This document shows positions 51,329-63,500 of a stretch of 64,000 nt of DNA, piece after piece; position 1 is the stretch's first letter, and the number at the start of each line of letters is the position of its first letter. The notes under the pieces are model-generated. The model searched no databases. It was given only the letters and a program-made list of their open reading frames with translations, and was not told the DNA's origin. Origin of the DNA: Prunella strophiata (Eukaryota; Chordata; Aves; Passeriformes; Prunellidae); assembly GCA_036583965.1 (NCBI GenBank), contig JAZBQD010000001.1, forward strand, positions 28,926,597 to 28,990,596, in the 5' to 3' direction. The translations under genes were made by a program, and so were the position numbers.

Positions 51329-54300
51329 TCTTTCTTTGAATTAAGTTACAGACTATGGCTTTATGGAAAAAAAAATTAAAAAAGGCAGCTCAAAAGAGCA
51401 AGATGCTGTTTCACATCATGCATTGGGGAGGATACAACTCTACTGTTTGCACGTCCCCTGGTTTTAAGCCTTCAGTGGAAGGTATCTGTTCACTTGGAAC
51501 AGCAGGGAATGCACACCTGACACCAACAGCTTTATGAGGGGTTTCTGCATCACAAGATTGTCTGGAAATTTCCGTGTACAAATCAATGTACTCAAATCAC
51601 CAAACTCACACACCCTGAGTACCAAAACCAAATGCCATTTCCAAGTACTGCAGTGACTTAATTCCAGTAGAATTGGAACACAGAATGAACATTAACACAA
51701 GTACCAAAACTTCCAAGAAAAATGCATTGTGTTAAAAGCTCCATGAAAAACTTCCATTTCTGTCCTGCATGAAAATATGTTACCTCAGCTTTTAGTATAT
51801 ATTTTTTTATTAAAAAAATAATTAGTTGCTATTAATTAGCAGTCAAAGACAGAGAAACAAGCATGCTCTCTCATCTCAGATGAGTTATGATGGTACCCTC
51901 AAAGCTGACTCAGGAATTAATGTAGTTGTTTCAAGAAACAAAATAGCAAAAGATTCAGTCTTTGGCAGCTTTTAAACCATCTGTTCCACACTATTTTAAT
52001 CACTTCTGTTCAGTACAGAGATTATGGGTTTCAGTTCATTTGTGATGGAAAAACAAAGAATGCTGCATTCTTTCAGCATGTGGGGGGAAACCCAGAATCC
52101 TCCCAGCTACCCTGAAACTGGGGTATATGAGGAAAGTAAAAGATTTACTGGGTTGCACACTCGAGCATGATAAAACCACCCTCCCCCTCCATGTGGGATT
52201 CCTCCTGTGCTTCGAAGCAAACACAAATTGGAATGTGCCACACTGACCTGAAAAAAGGGGGATGTGGGGAAGGAGCTCTTATTAGCCACTTTATTTTGGC
52301 AAAACAATTAGTATCATTCTTTCCAACGAAGAACCCAAAAGTTCCCATTGCTTTTTGTTGTGGGAAACTGCTTATTAATGTGAAGAATGCGTTTCCTCTT
52401 CTCAGAAGTTACAGACTTACAATGACCTCCTTGTAACACTAGAAGTTCAGCAGGGTAGAAGCAGTAGGTGGGTTGGAAGGGATGAGCCTATCTCCTCTGT
52501 AACACAGTGATTTCTTGTCCCCTCTCCCCATCCCTGAGAGAAGAGCAAACAGCTCTCCAAGATGACAAGCAAGCACAGAAGTCTGGTCCCACAATTCACT
52601 CGAACAAATCTTCAGCTGAAAGTCTCCTCTGTGCAGGTGACTGGTGGATTAACAGAGCACTTGTGTTTACCTGCCCAAACTATACAAATTACTATTTCCC
52701 CCACATCATTTGCATCTTCCCCAAGGAACTGTGAAGTGTAATGCTTCCACTGTGTTGTCTTAGTAGTTTGAAGGGAATCTGACACAGCTCTTTATGCTGC
52801 AGTTGAAATGGTGTGTCAGTTCCTTCTCAGGGCACTGAAGGGGTCCTCCCCAACATCCAAAGCCAATGTGGTCTTCTTGAAGGCATCAAAAAGACTTCTC
52901 CAGACCTAAAATGATTCAGTCTGTGATTTAAGATGTAGGTAGCTAACAGATTTAATAAGAGGCAACTTGAACTCCACCTAAACATGTCAGCTTGTCCAAG
53001 CTCTATGTCCCAATGGAAAAGTTTCTTCTATTGTAAAAATTAATTCTTAGTATTCTCATGATCAGTAACTCCCATATGTTACCATTTTATACTGCTATTA
53101 AATGAGAAACTCAACTACATGAAGGCCAGCATGAATTCAGCTTACAGGATTGATGCATTTGTTCTGCAAGGCCTTGGATGACTGACAGTGCTGGCTGGAG
53201 AATAAATAAAAGTGCTACTGCAATTTTTTATTTTCCTTAGCAGTTTTCAACCAGTCCAGTGTAAATTCACATTTACTGACTTTTACAGTCACCAAAACTA
53301 GCAGGAGACTGAATATATTACTAAAATGCTGCATTTGTGCATATAGACAAAACATGCTCAAAAATAAAAATAGAATCAACAGTTTACCTTGAGTATAAAA
53401 GAGAAAACATTTATTATGGTGCAGAATACACCCCAAGCTTGTAGTTAAGACTATAATAACTCTTAACTATGTAAATCAGGGAGATAGAAAAGATCCTCTG
53501 GTTTACACAGGTTTGTGCAGCCACTTCCCATTGCTGAAGGATCCTCTAGGTGGATTAGTCATCTCTGGTCTCAGCAGACTCAAGATTAAACTGTAGGTTT
53601 TCACAGGAAACATTTTCTGTATTACAGCAAACAAAAACACAGGGAGGTACTTTCCTTCCTCTTTTTCAACCTTGTTTTCCCAATTTGAGGCCTTTAGCAT
53701 TTATTTCATCTGGATAGCCAGCCACTAAAACCTTGTAAAAATCAAGATCTGTGTGAATATCATATACCCACAGAGGGTGCTGGTCTGAACCAGAAAGGGA
53801 TTGTAGTGTTCTATTTTTAGGACAGAAATGTCACAGTCAATAGTGAGGCACATATCCTGCTTCACTCTGCCCTGGAGGTAACAGCTTTAAAGGTCAGACA
53901 GCAATGCTTTCTCGAGATATCCCACTCCAGCTGCTCCAGTAAGAATGTCTGATTTCCCTTTTGAATTTACCCACAGTGGTAAGACTTCAAACTGCTCACC
54001 CCCTGCACACATGTGCACTTTGGACAATTGTTTCTCCCTATGACAGGAGTCCTTCTTAGAGTCCATAGGATGCTTCCTGCTCTTGCTCTCTGCAATGCAA
54101 GTATGAAAGACAAGATTGAACTGTCCCCTAACTGCCACCCAGAAACAGAAAGATAGAAGGAAAAGAATGAAGCATGGCCAATGCTCCTAAAAAAACTCTT
54201 CCCTGGGGCTGGCAAATGAGTGCTTTCTCTCTTCAACTGATTGTTTTTAAACTATCTCAAATACTGGTATTTGAGACACTTCCAAACAAAGATTTCAAAG

Positions 54301-55905
54301 CCCTCATGTTTCAAGAGACTGCAGGGTTGGCTGTAACAGCCTGCTGCTACAACCCTCTGAAGCACCTGGGGAAACTGGAATGGAAATCCAGATAGAAGGC
54401 TGTGAAGAAGAGAGAAAATAAGTCTTTATTGAAGCCCCCCCAGCTGTGACTCAAGACCTTCAGTAACATGATACAATCATAATTAAATCTGCCCACTTAG
54501 GTGATTTTATTCGCATGTTCTACTGTAACCTGTTATGCATTTAGACAACTTCTATGTATAAAATGACCATGTCCCCTCTTTGATCCTTGTTATCATGATG
54601 AATAGACATAGTTTGCCACATCATGATTGTATGCAAAATATGGAGAAATGGGGGGGAAACCCAAGAAAATCGGTGAAGAACTATACTGGTTTAAATTAAT
54701 TAAATCATCATCTTAGAGACACCCATTGGATGCAATCCAAGAATAATGTACATAAAAAGATAGTCCAAAAAATCCACCATTCAGACTTGAGCTTTCCTTC
54801 TACTTTGCTGGTAGAGATTATGCCCAGCAGAAAGACAATTTATACTACAGTGGTGAGAAAGCTGCTCGCCTGATGGGCTGCTTCCTTCTCTAACTCCACT
54901 CACACATCATCAGCAGCTGCAGCAGTTCTTTAGTTTTTCCTCTGGGCCTGTGGCAGGATGATGAGCTGCTGGGCCAGAGAAAAGCACGATGTGGGATACC
55001 CAACAGAGGAAAGCTGATGCTGACAATAGCCCAGTTCTCTCATCCACAGCTGCTCCCTCTCTCCTGGCTTTACCTCACCTAGCAAGGGGAACCAAGTGAA
55101 ACTAAAGCTCTGACTTGACTTGAGACACCTGTGAGCCCACTGCTCCAGACTGTGAACAAAGCTGCCAACTGGCATGAAGTGAACTCCACCATACAGACAA
55201 ATATTGACTACAGAGTCACCCATCCTCCATCAGAGCTGCCTGTAGTTAATGGAACACTTTTCCAAATGCAATAGCTTCCATCACTACTGGCAAAATTGAT
55301 GCAGGTGTCACTAGGAAGGAAAGTGAATTTTAATATTTTTTTAAACCATAAAGATATGAATACATGTGATGTTCTGGTATCTAAATGAAGATTGAATTTA
55401 AGGTTTAGACTCAGGTAAAAGGGATTACTAGGCAATGTACACATTAACAAAATGTTGAATACCTTTTAAAACACAACTCTAAATTTACTTGGCTCTCTTA
55501 CCTGCTTTTCTCTTTTGAACTTATTCCTGCTGATAACTCAATTAGCTTCCTTTGCAGACCCCAAGTCCCCATGGTGTGAGTTTTACCAAGTAGAAGAAAT
55601 CTGATCTTTTGCAGTGCACTTCCTTGATTAATCCCTTGCTACTACATCAGGGCAACTCTACTGTGTTACTTAGGCAGGGTCCATAGTTAAAAACTCACAA
55701 CCAGTCCCAGCTCATATACACAACGTGGCTGAAATTCCCATGTGTGCTTCTGTGCAAGAAGTATCATGTTGTCCTTCATATTCCTACAGGGGAAATTCTT
55801 ATTAGCCCCTTAATGATCCAAGGACAACAAATAACACCTATGTAATAAATAATATTTATGACTATTTATATATTTATGATGATTTATAACATTTATTATT
55901 AATAT

Positions 55906-55954
55906 TATGATGTCACAAATAATATTTTGTCATAAATTTATTTATGACATCATA
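55906..55954. repeat. Nested AT-rich palindrome
   Basis: TATGATGTCA (55906-55915) is the reverse complement of TGACATCATA (55945-55954). Inside, TGTCATAAA (55928-55936) is the reverse complement of TTTATGACA (55941-55949). The right-hand TTATGACATCAT block therefore belongs to two alternative stems. It sits at the end of a 120-bp segment made of TTTAT/AATAT words (about 55830-55950). This may be a decayed MITE end or chance in low-complexity DNA. Confidence 0.6.
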
Positions 55955-56423
55955 AACTAAAATGATCCGTGAAATCAACAGAATCAAAACTGCTCCTGTA
56001 TGTCGGGCACTCTTCATTTAACACTTCTGTCTACACATTTTCCTAATTTTTTTGTTATGAAAATGAATTAGTAATTTGCCTTTCAGACACTGGGCAAAGG
56101 GATTAATGTCATAGAAGTGGCATCAGAAAAACTCAAAGCTGGTGAGATGAGTGTGCTGGGCATAGTCCTGCCATAGTGCAGAACACACTACATGGAGGAA
56201 AGATGCCTTAAAAATACTAGAGGTCCAACTGTTGGGTTTGGGTACTGTTAGACTTTAGCATGTTGACACATTCCTTCACTACTGGGACTCAAAAATACAA
56301 TGCCAGCAGGCAGACCTCAGAAGAACTGATGGAAGAAAGGGGGAGTTTAAACTCCTTCCCACCCACAAAAATCACGCTTTGGACCAGCAACGCTGTCCTA
56401 TTATTCACTGGCTCAAAAATACT

Positions 56424-56530
56424 GATTCAGCAAAGAATTTAGGCATGTGCCTAAATTTAAGCAGTTTAATTAACTCTGACGTCAGTGAGCCTACTTCTGT
56501 GCTTATAATTAGATATGTGCTTGCTGAAGC
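56424..56530. mobile_element. Old inverted-repeat element (possible ancient amniote repeat)
   Basis: GATTCAGCAAAGAATTTAGG at the left and TATGTGCTTGCTGAA at the right are imperfect reverse complements, as are AAATTTAAGCAG and TGTGCTTATAATT. The segment resembles, from memory, a palindromic repeat family seen across reptiles and birds (words like AAGCATGTGCTTAA and GTGCTTTGCTGAATC). Similar words recur at about 56678-56740 (CTAAGCATGT and AAGTGCTTTCCAGAAT), so the element or a second copy may extend to about 56745. I cannot name the family. It contains a perfect CRE, listed separately. Confidence 0.42.
56477..56484. promoter_or_regulatory. Perfect CRE (TGACGTCA)
   Basis: TGACGTCA is the full palindromic binding site of CREB/ATF dimers. 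It is CpG-containing and therefore rarer than other 8-mers in this AT-rich sequence. It lies in the loop of the old inverted-repeat element, where the remembered family sequence reads more like GAAGTCA. The CRE may thus be a derived, lineage-specific gain. Confidence 0.35.
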
Positions 56531-59500
56531 AGAGCCCATCTGAATAGAATCTCGTTGATTTTAATTTGGCCCTTTGTCTTTGCCCCTCATTTATTCTTTG
56601 CAGTGACTGAAGGATTAGTGCTAAGGTTCTGGTTCAGGAATGCACTTGAACAACTCATCTTCACTCATAACATGCAAAAAGAAGCTAAGCATGTCTCAAA
56701 AAACAAGCATAGACCTAAGTGCTTTCCAGAATAATGATAGTTTCATGGCCTGAAGAACATGTGGTGGGCCAGTCCTTTTTGTTAGTCAGATTTTTTTTTT
56801 TTCAAGATAGAATTTTTTTTCTATTTCCATAAAGAGTTAAAAGTAGTGTTCCACACACTATAAATGAAAATTTGCAAGTAAGCAGCTACTTCACAGAGAA
56901 ATTAAACTTATATAGGAATCCTTTTGCAATGTTGCTAGCTCTTGCAAGGTGGAAGAGCCTGCTGTAAATGTCTTATTTGTTCACTTGAATGATGGCCTTT
57001 AGGTCCCAAAATCTGGAATATTTTAAGGTCATGTAAAAGCAGTCACAAAAGAGTAAAGAATTAAATTAATTATAAAAAACAAAACAAATAAAAAGCCAAA
57101 GCAAACAAAAAAATCCCCAACACCAAAACTGCATGGAGAATGAAGAGAACATGAACACCATGGATCCAGTCATCAGAATAATGGTTCAAGTCCCTGAGGT
57201 AAAAAGACAATGAGGGACCTCCACAGCACACTAGAGCAAAACAGCAAGATCAAAGATTCAGCTCCTGCCAGGTATTTCTGCTAAACATCTCTAGAGGAAA
57301 ATCTGATGTCTTTTAACATGCCCATGAATTGGATTCAGCACACAGATAGCATCTTTAACAAGCCTTTGAACTCAGCTATTTTGGCCCATTCTTCTGCGTT
57401 TATGGCCTTTTAAAACCCGGAATACATGACAGCCATTATTAACTGCAGGCATTCTACAATTAAAGGTGGATTTAGAAGGATACAGCAGTGCAGAGGGAAG
57501 AGGAAAACAGAAGGAAAACCAAGAACTGAGTTCAGTATGAAAAACACTGCAGGAAGAGTTACTCCAACAAGGAACCCCGAAGAGCGTTTGTGCTGAAGGC
57601 ACTGCCATCCATCGCAGTCCTGCCCTACAGAGCTCCCTGCAGGGCTCCCTGATCCTCTGCACCACAACCAGGGTGGATGACTGGGCTGCACCACCCAGGA
57701 ACCACTGCCAGGTGCCTGAGCTGTGCCAGGAAACTGCAAGGGCAAAGCATTTGTTATGCATTGGTCTGCATGAACTGTACTGATAATTCCACAGCTAAAA
57801 TACCAACGGGTCTTTGAAAAACATCTATCTGAAATCTCACTGATTTCATGATTTTTCAGAAACCCTACCCACAAACGTGTGCATGCAGAAAGATGGCTCA
57901 TCCTTCATTTACTCAACATCTGCTGTCACATACCTAAAGTGGAAGAAAGTTTAAAAAGGTACAGCCTCAAATTAAAACTGAAGAGAAAGCTGACAATATA
58001 AAGAAATAAACATTGTATCTACTTCATGAGTGTATTTGGAGACACGAGCACAGAATAAGAATGTTCCAGTTGGATTATGAGAGCAATAGTGCTCTAAGTG
58101 ACAACTGCCAGTTCTTTTAAAACCTGCTATCAATTTGTTCAGAGCCATTTAGTTTGTTGAGATAGGGTGACATATTGGGATTGAAGGAAAAGTAGAAAAA
58201 CCCTATCTTGCTAGTAATTTTGGTTTTGGGGGTATTATTTGCTTATTAACTTGCACATGCCATAAGGAGAACCTGCAGATATCACAAAACTTCATTATCC
58301 TCTCCCCATTACTTTGGATTTTGAATTAGCACATGATTGGGTTTCCCTGGACGCAAATAGATTTTTTTCATTCTAACATTTATATTTTTATGCTAAGGTC
58401 CAACCTCCTCCACAGTAACTCATTTGTCTAGAATCTGCCAAGTCTAGAGGCAGAACAGGCATTTGTTGTCCATTTCCTCTGCTCCCATAGTGTGACCTCA
58501 CCCTTCTTTGCTGTTTCTTTTTGCTGCATCAGTAAAAGGAATACAACTATTTCAGCTCTGTCATCTCTACTCTTCTACTGCTTTAAAAACATAGAAACAG
58601 CTGCCAAAAGAATGGGCACTGTTTATTGTGTAGGACAGATGATGTTTGGTCTGGGCACACTGAAAACACTGAATCTACAGTGTCTCACCATCCTGTACAC
58701 AGCAATAGAGGCTTTTTCTCCAGGGAAGAGGCTTAAGAGTTCATCACTAACAAATAATTTTCTAGGCATGGAACCTTAAAAAGTAACTCCAAAACTGCTA
58801 TGTAAGACATCTATTCCTGCACACATGAGCTTTCTCAACTACAGTTTTATTTTTTCAATCTCTCTGCAACATTTTTTAGCTTTATTGACCTCATGGTAAG
58901 TAGAGTTTTGGACAGAGAGATGAAAGCCAGATAAAAACATCACCTATTGCAAATAAACACAGCAACAGAACAATGATCCAGTATAGAATATTTTTTCACC
59001 TTTGTAGACTAAATGGCACCTGCAGAATAAGTTTCCTTTCATGGGGCAGTGTAATCTAATTAATATCTGACTGTTCCAAGTTTCCAGTATGCACAAACCA
59101 CAGTCCAAATGTATTTAGTTCACAATAGATACACATGTATGCTCATAGTCCTTCCACATCCTTAGTTTAGTTTTATTGTCTTCTTTTCTCTACAAAACTC
59201 CCCTCCAGAGTGATCTGATCACACTGAGACTTGTCAGCCATGTATCAGTGTTAGCTTTTTGAAGACAATCCTTAGAGGTCACCAGCCTTCTACAGAGTTT
59301 AGGATTATATGACTGATTAAATTTAAGATTTAATTAAATGTGGGGCAAATACATTTCACCTCCTCCCTAGATTTGAAAATATAACCCATCCCAGGGTTGG
59401 AAATTCTGTCTCTTCCACTCAATCTGAGTGAAAGCATACATTTGTCACTGATGTATGAAGATGTGAATTCTACCAGAACAAGAAAATATGAGGAACACAG

Positions 59501-59999
59501 AAGATACTTTAAACTGCAGAAGCCTGGCAGTCTGTAGTGCTGAGTGAACCAAAGAGACTGTGCCAAGCCAGACAAGGAAATCAGGATTTCCCCTCTGCTT
59601 TTCTAACATTACTTTCAGTGTTTACTGCAACACATATTGCAATCAAAGGAAAGGAAAAATTGCTGAAATGCTTCTGCACACATAGCTGTTCCAAAGGGAC
59701 ACTGAAAACCACTCTGCTGTCCTTCAAAAGGATTGAGGTCTGTTTGAAGCATAGCTCCCAGCAAGGATTCCACAGGAAGACTGGCTCCTGAACTCTGCTC
59801 AGCTGACTTCTTTGCCCTAACACATGCCTTGGGTTCTCAAATCAGCAATAAAGTCACAAACTGTTTGAATTTTGGTGTGTCTCAGAGATATCTCAAAGAA
59901 CCACTGGTAAATGATCACCAAAGGATCCCACTGAGCCTCCAGCAGTGGTGTTATGATCCACCAGCTTTGAGAACTCTGCCCTCAGACATTACTCCTGTT
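56531..59999. other. Noncoding stretch, no gene seen
   Basis: AT-rich sequence with an A-rich CAAAA-type block (about 57072-57120), a T-rich run near 56791-56801 and a GC-richer patch at 57560-57740. The patch supports overlapping minus-strand frames of 129 and 163 codons in two phases. Having two equally long frames in different phases argues against either being selected. Confidence 0.6.
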
Positions 60000-60560
60000 T
60001 CTCATCCCAGCTTTCCGTCCCTTTACAGGCAGTGAATGATTCCACACAGGGCTGATCCTGCTTACACAGAGCAGGAACACAACACTGCCCAGACCCTGTC
60101 ACAGCACAAGTTACAGTTGAGACAGCCAGGGTACACAGAGTATCACCACACAACGTCAGAAAGCTTCAGCCCATCCAGAGCAACACCTTACCCATCAGAA
60201 GGCTTCAGGCATCTGTCCCATACAGAGCAACACCACTCCACTTCAGAAGGCTGCAAGTGGCTGCTCCTCTTGTTCTTTAGCCCAACCTTTTATCCCCTCA
60301 TGTTGATGCACTGCACCTGTGTGCCCTCTGCTCCCTTTGGTGGTTGGTCAGTGCCCCTGGGCACTCCATGGCTCATTGCTGTCACTGCTGCTCACAGCTG
60401 TAGCTCATTGGGGATGAGGCTCAGCACAATCACCACAAACTGTGTGCCTACACCAAGCACACAGCTTCACACCATGCTCTTGATGTAACCACAGGCTCAG
60501 AGACAAGAGCTCCTTGAGTGACAGCTGTCACACTGTGCTGCCACCACCCTGGCTGAGGAG
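60000..60560 (-). mobile_element. LTR-like interspersed repeat, tentative
   Basis: Read on the minus strand, a GC-moderate segment leads into GGGATAAAAGGTTGGGC (TATA-like ATAAAAGG at 60287-60294). Downstream is a degenerate tandem block with units of about 40-47 bp, each containing GAAGC(C/T)TTCTGA and TTGCTCTG-type words (plus-strand 60131-60255). A TATA box followed by a short transcribed leader is the layout of a retroviral U3-R region, and the texture resembles passerine LTRs. I cannot fix TG/CA ends, a target-site duplication or a primer-binding site, and no internal gag or pol is present. If the call is right it would be a solo LTR. A plain TATA promoter is the alternative. Confidence 0.3.
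60131..60255. repeat. Degenerate tandem repeat, three units of about 40-47 bp
   Basis: ACAGAG-type starts at 60135, 60175 and 60222 are each followed 18-27 bp later by CAGAA(A/G)GCT(T/G)CA. A more distant copy may begin near 60066. The units differ by indels and substitutions, so the array is older than the other tandem repeats in the window. Confidence 0.6.
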
Positions 60561-63500
60561 CTTCTGCCTTCTTGGTCACTGCAAGCTGGGGGCAATGATT
60601 GGCTACAAAGAATCAAAGGAACACTGAATTTCCTCCAATCAAAGACTCTGTATTTACCTATTAATTTTTCCACACACCAAAAGAAATAAAAAGTATCTCT
60701 TTCTTTTGGAATATTTTTTTTCTTCCATTTTGACAGTTGCTAGACTAAAATGTCAGTCTAGCTCTTCTCCAGCTCACCTTAGGTACTGAATGTCTAATTA
60801 ACTAAACTGCATAAAATTTTAAATCAGAATTTAAAATCAGTTTGCTGTCCTGTAAGACACGACTAGATTTTGTAACAGAACAGAGAAAGGAGGCTTGCAC
60901 AATTTGGTTCTAACAAAGACCTACCCAAGTCTTTGCTTTTGCTCTCAAGACAGCACAACACTGACATAATTCCAATACCTCGCTGCTTTTGCTTTGGTCA
61001 AGACAGTTACTGTAGCTACTGCTTATTATTTCAAACACATTTGGTTGTAATACTAGAAAACCTCCAAAGCAAAATCCCTTTACTGCCTGCAATGGTATGT
61101 AGCTTTTCAAGGACCACTAGGTCCACTACAACATTCCTACTGGGAGACAGCAACTGTTATAAATTTCTGGCAATTAACCTCTCACAATCTTATTTTAGAC
61201 CAGCAGTGCTTCATTTTTCACACTGGAAACTTAGAGGTCTCTCTGGTTCTTTGCCTTAATTGAAATTGCTTCTGTAGTAAATACACTAAATAATTTCATT
61301 TTGTTTTTTCTGTGATGGAAAGGCAGTATCTTCCAGAGTGAGCAAGATTAATGTCTTTTGGGTCCGACCAGGCAGTCATGAGGGAAACTATCACACATGA
61401 AACAAATACCCTGCTTTGTACACAGATGTTCACTGTTCAATTTATTTCCTCAGGAGCAGCTCCTGTTCAGCTTTCTATTATTGAGTTCAGAGCCAAGTCA
61501 GTCATACTTGCCTTTAAAAATGCTTAAATTTATGTTTCCCTTGAGAACTTCCTTTAGAAGATGTACATTTTAAACCATCCTGTGAACATGAAACTAAGGA
61601 TCGATGTCTGTGTCTGCAGGTTTGAATGTACAGAGCACTAAGCAGGGCTTTGGGAAACAACAGCACAAGGCAGGCAGGATTTAAGAACCCGTGACTTTTT
61701 CAGTCCACTGAAATTAGTAGCCCCAGCACACCTTAAGTGCAGGCATTTCTCAAAGAAATAACAAATATATTGAAGGAGGTTGAATTACTCATTGGTTTCA
61801 TCACATATTTCATAGGAGCCAATGTTCTGCATGAATTGCTACTGCTTTAAGTTTTGCTGAGAGTGAATCTCAGAAGCTGAGTAGATACTCAGTTCATACA
61901 CAACACAAAGAACCACTGGTTCTTAGTGCACATAAATACATACAGCAGCAAAGCAGAGCTACAACTGAGATACCTACTAGACAGACAGGCAAGAGTCAAA
62001 GAGATTTCCTTAGGACTCCACAATATCCAGGCATCTCAATGCTTGATCATTTTATCCTTCCACAACATTAGGAAATCTTATGCATGAGCTTCAGCCCCAA
62101 AGCCAACTGCAGCTACGGGAAGTCTTTAGTAGAGACACACTCACCATCATGTATTTGTTAGTTAGGCTTGATATCCAGACTTTCCTAAAAGCCTGGTTTA
62201 GGTCATAGAAATGAGGTTCAAACCAACTTAATTTTCTAGTTAGAGTCACACCTTTTGGAGTTTATTATTGTTAAGCTACTTAACTTCATGAGTAAAATCT
62301 TATTTCTTCCATTTATTCCTCAAGTCAGGTGTTACTGATATCTGCTACAAAGCATGATTTACCTTACATGGAAGTGTCAGGAATAAAGTCTGGATTTATT
62401 GGGATATTCACAGAAGTGTCTCACAATGACATGTATTGTTGCATTTTCATCAGAATACCAAAAAAACCAAAAACAAAAACAAAAACAAAAAAAAAAAAAA
62501 AAAACCAAAAAAAAACAAACCAAAAAAAGCAAAAAGCCAGATATTTACCTTGGCATCCAGAAAACCTGCAGATGAAAGCAAATCTGATGGTTTTCTTTAC
62601 ACGTTTTACTGGAAGTAAAAGTAGGTAAAGGCAAAAACAATCCATAAAATGGAAACAATCCAAAAGCCTCATCAACGTGAACATATTGACTTCTACTGAA
62701 CTTCTCAGAAAAACAGCATATGTCATAAGGAAGAATATGCTTTTTTTTGGGAACATATTGCTTAAGAGTTCTCTTCAAATCAATTTTCCTTTATTCTGTG
62801 GTCTTTCTCCTTGAATCCTCTCACACAAAGTTGCACAAAGACTGGTAGAAATTATAACTATCTATGATGATGAATCCTTACGGCTTTTTGTTTATTCTTC
62901 ACAGGTATTTAAATGAATGTATTGTATCACATAGAACTCTTGCAAATACCATGCTATCAGCACACTTTAACAGGTGTGTTTAAATAGGAACATTAGAAAA
63001 GATGAAATAAAAACATTTTGTCAAAACTTCTCAATATGGAAATCTCTCTTTTTAAAGAGAAATACTACATATAACAACTTATCTACTAATCATTGTGTTT
63101 CTCAGAGTATCATGTCTAGAGTTGTCAGAGCAAGGACTTTTTTTAACAGGCTGACTCCATGCTGCAGACAACCCTGGAGGAATTAGGGATGGATCTGAAA
63201 ATGTGAGCAGTGGAATCTGAATTGTATTTAGGAAGTGAACTTGCTGTTCTTAAAGCTTGATGATCTGATCTGTTCACACAGCTGATGCTTTCGTGGTTCA
63301 GCCCTCCAGCAGCACAGAAGCTCCCAGTGGAAGCCCCATGGAAGTTGCTATGCTACTGTTCTCATAGCTGGACTCCTCACAAACTTCTCTGAATGCCCCC
63401 AAGACACACAGGCTAATAAAAGAGCACTAGCAGAGCTCCCTCTCTACATTTGGATGCACTGCAGCTCCAAAGGGAACAAGCTTGGGACTGCTTGCTGTAA

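Noticed and set aside
52468..52485. GTTGGAAGGGAT as a CR1 fragment
   Set aside because: Similarity stops after about 12 bases and the diagnostic CR1 continuation is absent.
57372..57901. Minus-strand frames of 129 and 163 codons
   Set aside because: Two similarly long frames in different phases over the same GC-richer patch, neither with a recognisable family.
60036..60488. 150-codon plus-strand frame with YTE/SEGF repeats
   Set aside because: The repeats come from the degenerate DNA tandem block inside an LTR-like element. The element reads as a promoter or LTR on the opposite strand.
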